In this document: positions 5,387 to 7,016 of the stretch, piece after piece
Layout: the number at the start of each line of letters is the position of its first letter
How positions within the stretch are numbered: position 1 is the first letter of the stretch
Source: Bacteroidales bacterium UBA1733
GTDB taxonomy: Bacteria > Bacteroidota > Bacteroidia > Bacteroidales > UBA3663
Reading direction: 5' to 3'
Assembly: GCA_002315795.1 (NCBI GenBank)
Contig: DCIF01000052.1
Span: 191 to 7,206, forward strand
Length of the DNA stretch: 7,016 nucleotides
Notes under the pieces: model-generated
What the model saw: only the letters and a program-made list of their open reading frames with translations
Database searches by the model: none
What the model was told of the DNA's origin: nothing
Position numbers and translations under genes: made by a program

Positions 5387-6877
5387 ATGACAGAAAACAA
5401 GACTGACAATAATCGTCAGCGCGGTTTCGACCGCAAAATGACCCTTGCGGATAAGGTGAAGATGGCCTTCTGGCTTCTGATGCTGGCTTTGTTCGCTATC
5501 TGGGCTTCAAGTTGGATTCCTTTTATTTTTGTTCCATTTGTGGTGGATCTTTATTGGATGCATTTCATCAAATGGGATTGGTGGAAAGAGTTGAAAAATG
5601 GCTTCTTACGTGGTGTGATGTCATGGGTCGATGCTATTGTCTTTGCTCTCTGTGCCGTATGGATTCTGCAGAACTTCTTTTTTCAGAATTTCCAGATTCC
5701 AACCACTTCACTGGAGAAGACTATGCTGGCCGGTGACTATCTGATGGTGTCAAAATACCATTATGGTCCACGTGTCCCGATGACACCCCTCTCGTTGCCA
5801 CTTTTTCAGAACACCATCACCATTGGTAACACCAATCTGGGAAAATCGTATATTGAGAATCCGCAGGTGAACTACCGTCGTATGCCAGGACTCACCGATA
5901 TTGAGCGCTATGATATCGTAGTATTCAACTATCCGAATGGAGATACTATCTGCACCAAGTGCGAAAATCCTGACTACTACAGCCTCTGTAAGGCTTATGG
6001 CCGTGACAAAGTGTGGAGTGACAAGCGCCAGTTCGGCGAGGTGGTCTATCGTCCGGTGGACCGTCGTGAGAACTATGTGAAGCGATTGGTAGGTATGCCA
6101 GGAGAGACGCTCCAGATCATTGATCGCAAGGTACTTGTTGATGGAAAGGAGTTGCCATCGCCCAAATATCTGCAGCATTTTTACCTGGTGCTGAGCAAGG
6201 GAGGTGTCATCAGTGATAACTTCTGGCGTCGTGAACTCGGTATCTACACCAAGGGAAATAACTCTACTCTGAGTCCGGATGTCTATCAGATCAATGATCC
6301 TGGAGTTTATGCATATCTGGGTATTGAACCAGATAGTATTACGGGAACATACAAGGCCCTTTATCAGGTGAATATGACCCAGGAGATGATCTCAAAACTG
6401 GAAAAGAGCGGTAAAGCTGAGTGGATTCATGAGATGCCTATGGAGTGGGAGCAGCCAGGGCAGGTCTATCCACAGCGTGAGCTGAGTGACTGGACGGCAG
6501 CTAACTATGGTCCTATCTGGATTCCTCGTCGTGGTGCTTCGATCAAGCTGACTGATGAGAATGTGGAGCTCTATGGCCGTTGTATCCGTAGCTATGAACA
6601 GAACCTCAAGACAGGCAAGGGCCAGGGTAACCAGCTGGTACGTGTCGGTAAGGATAGCTATGAGCTGAATGGTGAACCTGCTAAGGATTATACCTTCCAG
6701 ATGGACTACTACTGGATGATGGGAGACAACCGTGATAATTCGCTTGACTCGCGTTTCTGGGGTTTTGTGCCAGAAGATCACATCGTAGGTACTCCGTTGT
6801 TCACTTGGTTCTCGATCAATCAGGAAACGGGCGAATGGCGTAGTGACCGCTGGTTTAAGCAGGTCAAGGGTCTGTGA
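5387..6877 (+). CDS. lepB: Signal peptidase I with a large insert between its catalytic boxes
   Basis: Inner-membrane serine protease of family S26 that cuts leader peptides from exported proteins on the periplasmic side. The N-terminus has two hydrophobic segments (about 26-42 and 44-61), and a third at 78-97 leads into box B, IPTTSLEKTML at 104-114, with nucleophile S108. Box D is YVKRLVGMPGE at 230-240, with general base K232. Box E is GDNRDNSLDSRFWG at 446-459. At 496 residues it is far longer than E. coli LepB (324): about 205 residues separate box D from box E. That insert includes GPIWIPRRG at 375-383 and looks like the long form I associate with Bacteroidota. A cysteine-bearing stretch (C189, C192, C201) precedes box D. 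The residue after the catalytic Ser is Leu rather than the usual Met. ATG 5387 follows an A-rich region with no clear Shine-Dalgarno site. A WbqC-like gene follows after 11 bases. Confidence 0.95.
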   Translation: MTENKTDNNRQRGFDRKMTLADKVKMAFWLLMLALFAIWASSWIPFIFVPFVVDLYWMHFIKWDWWKELKNGFLRGVMSWVDAIVFALCAVWILQNFFFQNFQIPTTSLEKTMLAGDYLMVSKYHYGPRVPMTPLSLPLFQNTITIGNTNLGKSYIENPQVNYRRMPGLTDIERYDIVVFNYPNGDTICTKCENPDYYSLCKAYGRDKVWSDKRQFGEVVYRPVDRRENYVKRLVGMPGETLQIIDRKVLVDGKELPSPKYLQHFYLVLSKGGVISDNFWRRELGIYTKGNNSTLSPDVYQINDPGVYAYLGIEPDSITGTYKALYQVNMTQEMISKLEKSGKAEWIHEMPMEWEQPGQVYPQRELSDWTAANYGPIWIPRRGASIKLTDENVELYGRCIRSYEQNLKTGKGQGNQLVRVGKDSYELNGEPAKDYTFQMDYYWMMGDNRDNSLDSRFWGFVPEDHIVGTPLFTWFSINQETGEWRSDRWFKQVKGL

Positions 6878-6888
6878 GAAACGAGAGA

Positions 6889-7016
6889 ATGAAAGTACTT
6901 CCAACAGCATATCTCGCTCCGATCTCGTATTATGCTTCACTCTTTCACGAGCCGGAGGTAGTCATTGAGGCGCACGAGCATTACGTCAAGCAGACGTTGC
7001 GCAACCGAACCGTCAT
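6889..7016 (+). CDS. WbqC-like family protein, N-terminal part (cut by window end)
   Basis: Only 42 codons and two bases are visible. The start MKVLPTAYLAPISYYASLF, followed by an EVVIEAHEHYVKQTLRNRT stretch, resembles the beginning of WbqC-like proteins (typically TAY..P..YY..L, then E.HE.Y.KQT.RNR). WbqC proteins occur in polysaccharide gene clusters, but the Bacteroidota version next to lepB has no assigned biochemical role that I know of. The ATG at 6889 lies 11 bases after the lepB stop, with a purine-rich GAGAG (6883-6887) just upstream that may serve as a ribosome binding site. It probably shares the dapB-lepB transcript. The call rests on a short segment recalled from family knowledge. 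Confidence 0.8.
   Translation, partial: MKVLPTAYLAPISYYASLFHEPEVVIEAHEHYVKQTLRNRTV

Noticed and set aside
6392..6940. A 182-codon open frame on the minus strand over the end of lepB and the start of the WbqC-like gene.
   Set aside because: It runs across two well-supported plus-strand genes and has no recognisable domain; codon bias of the real genes explains the lack of stops.

Overview
This is an ordinary chromosomal stretch from a member of the Bacteroidota, most likely Prevotella-like (Prevotellaceae). Three things point there: the protein families present (a DUF2851 protein, a very long signal peptidase I and a WbqC-like protein next to dapB), promoters with the Bacteroidota -7 motif TAnnTTTG in both divergent intergenic gaps, and A-rich start regions without clear Shine-Dalgarno sites. 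I see no transposase, integrase, phage gene, CRISPR array, rRNA or tRNA.

Left part (1-3157): a sodium:solute symporter (SSS family) reads leftward and ends at position 12. It diverges from a rightward pair, a threonine aldolase-like PLP enzyme and a small VanZ-like membrane protein 12 bases downstream. The 158-base gap between the symporter and the aldolase carries a -7 element for each direction.

Middle (3127-4570): a leftward DUF2851 protein of unknown function converges on the VanZ-like gene, and the two reading frames overlap by 31 bases. Its promoter faces away from that of dapB across an AT-rich gap of 235 bases.

Right part (4571-7016): a tightly spaced rightward run of dapB (dihydrodipicolinate reductase, lysine and diaminopimelate synthesis), lepB (signal peptidase I with a large insert between its catalytic boxes) and the first 42 codons of a WbqC-like gene cut by the window edge. 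Gaps of 27 and 11 bases suggest one operon driven from the dapB promoter.

Functionally the genes serve the cell envelope and amino-acid metabolism: diaminopimelate for peptidoglycan, leader-peptide cleavage for exported proteins, and nutrient uptake. The most useful corrections are two start sites. The longest open frames of the symporter and of the DUF2851 gene both begin on a base of a promoter -7 element, so the true starts lie further downstream. The most open question is the biochemical role of the DUF2851 protein. I found no convincing previously undescribed system in this window.
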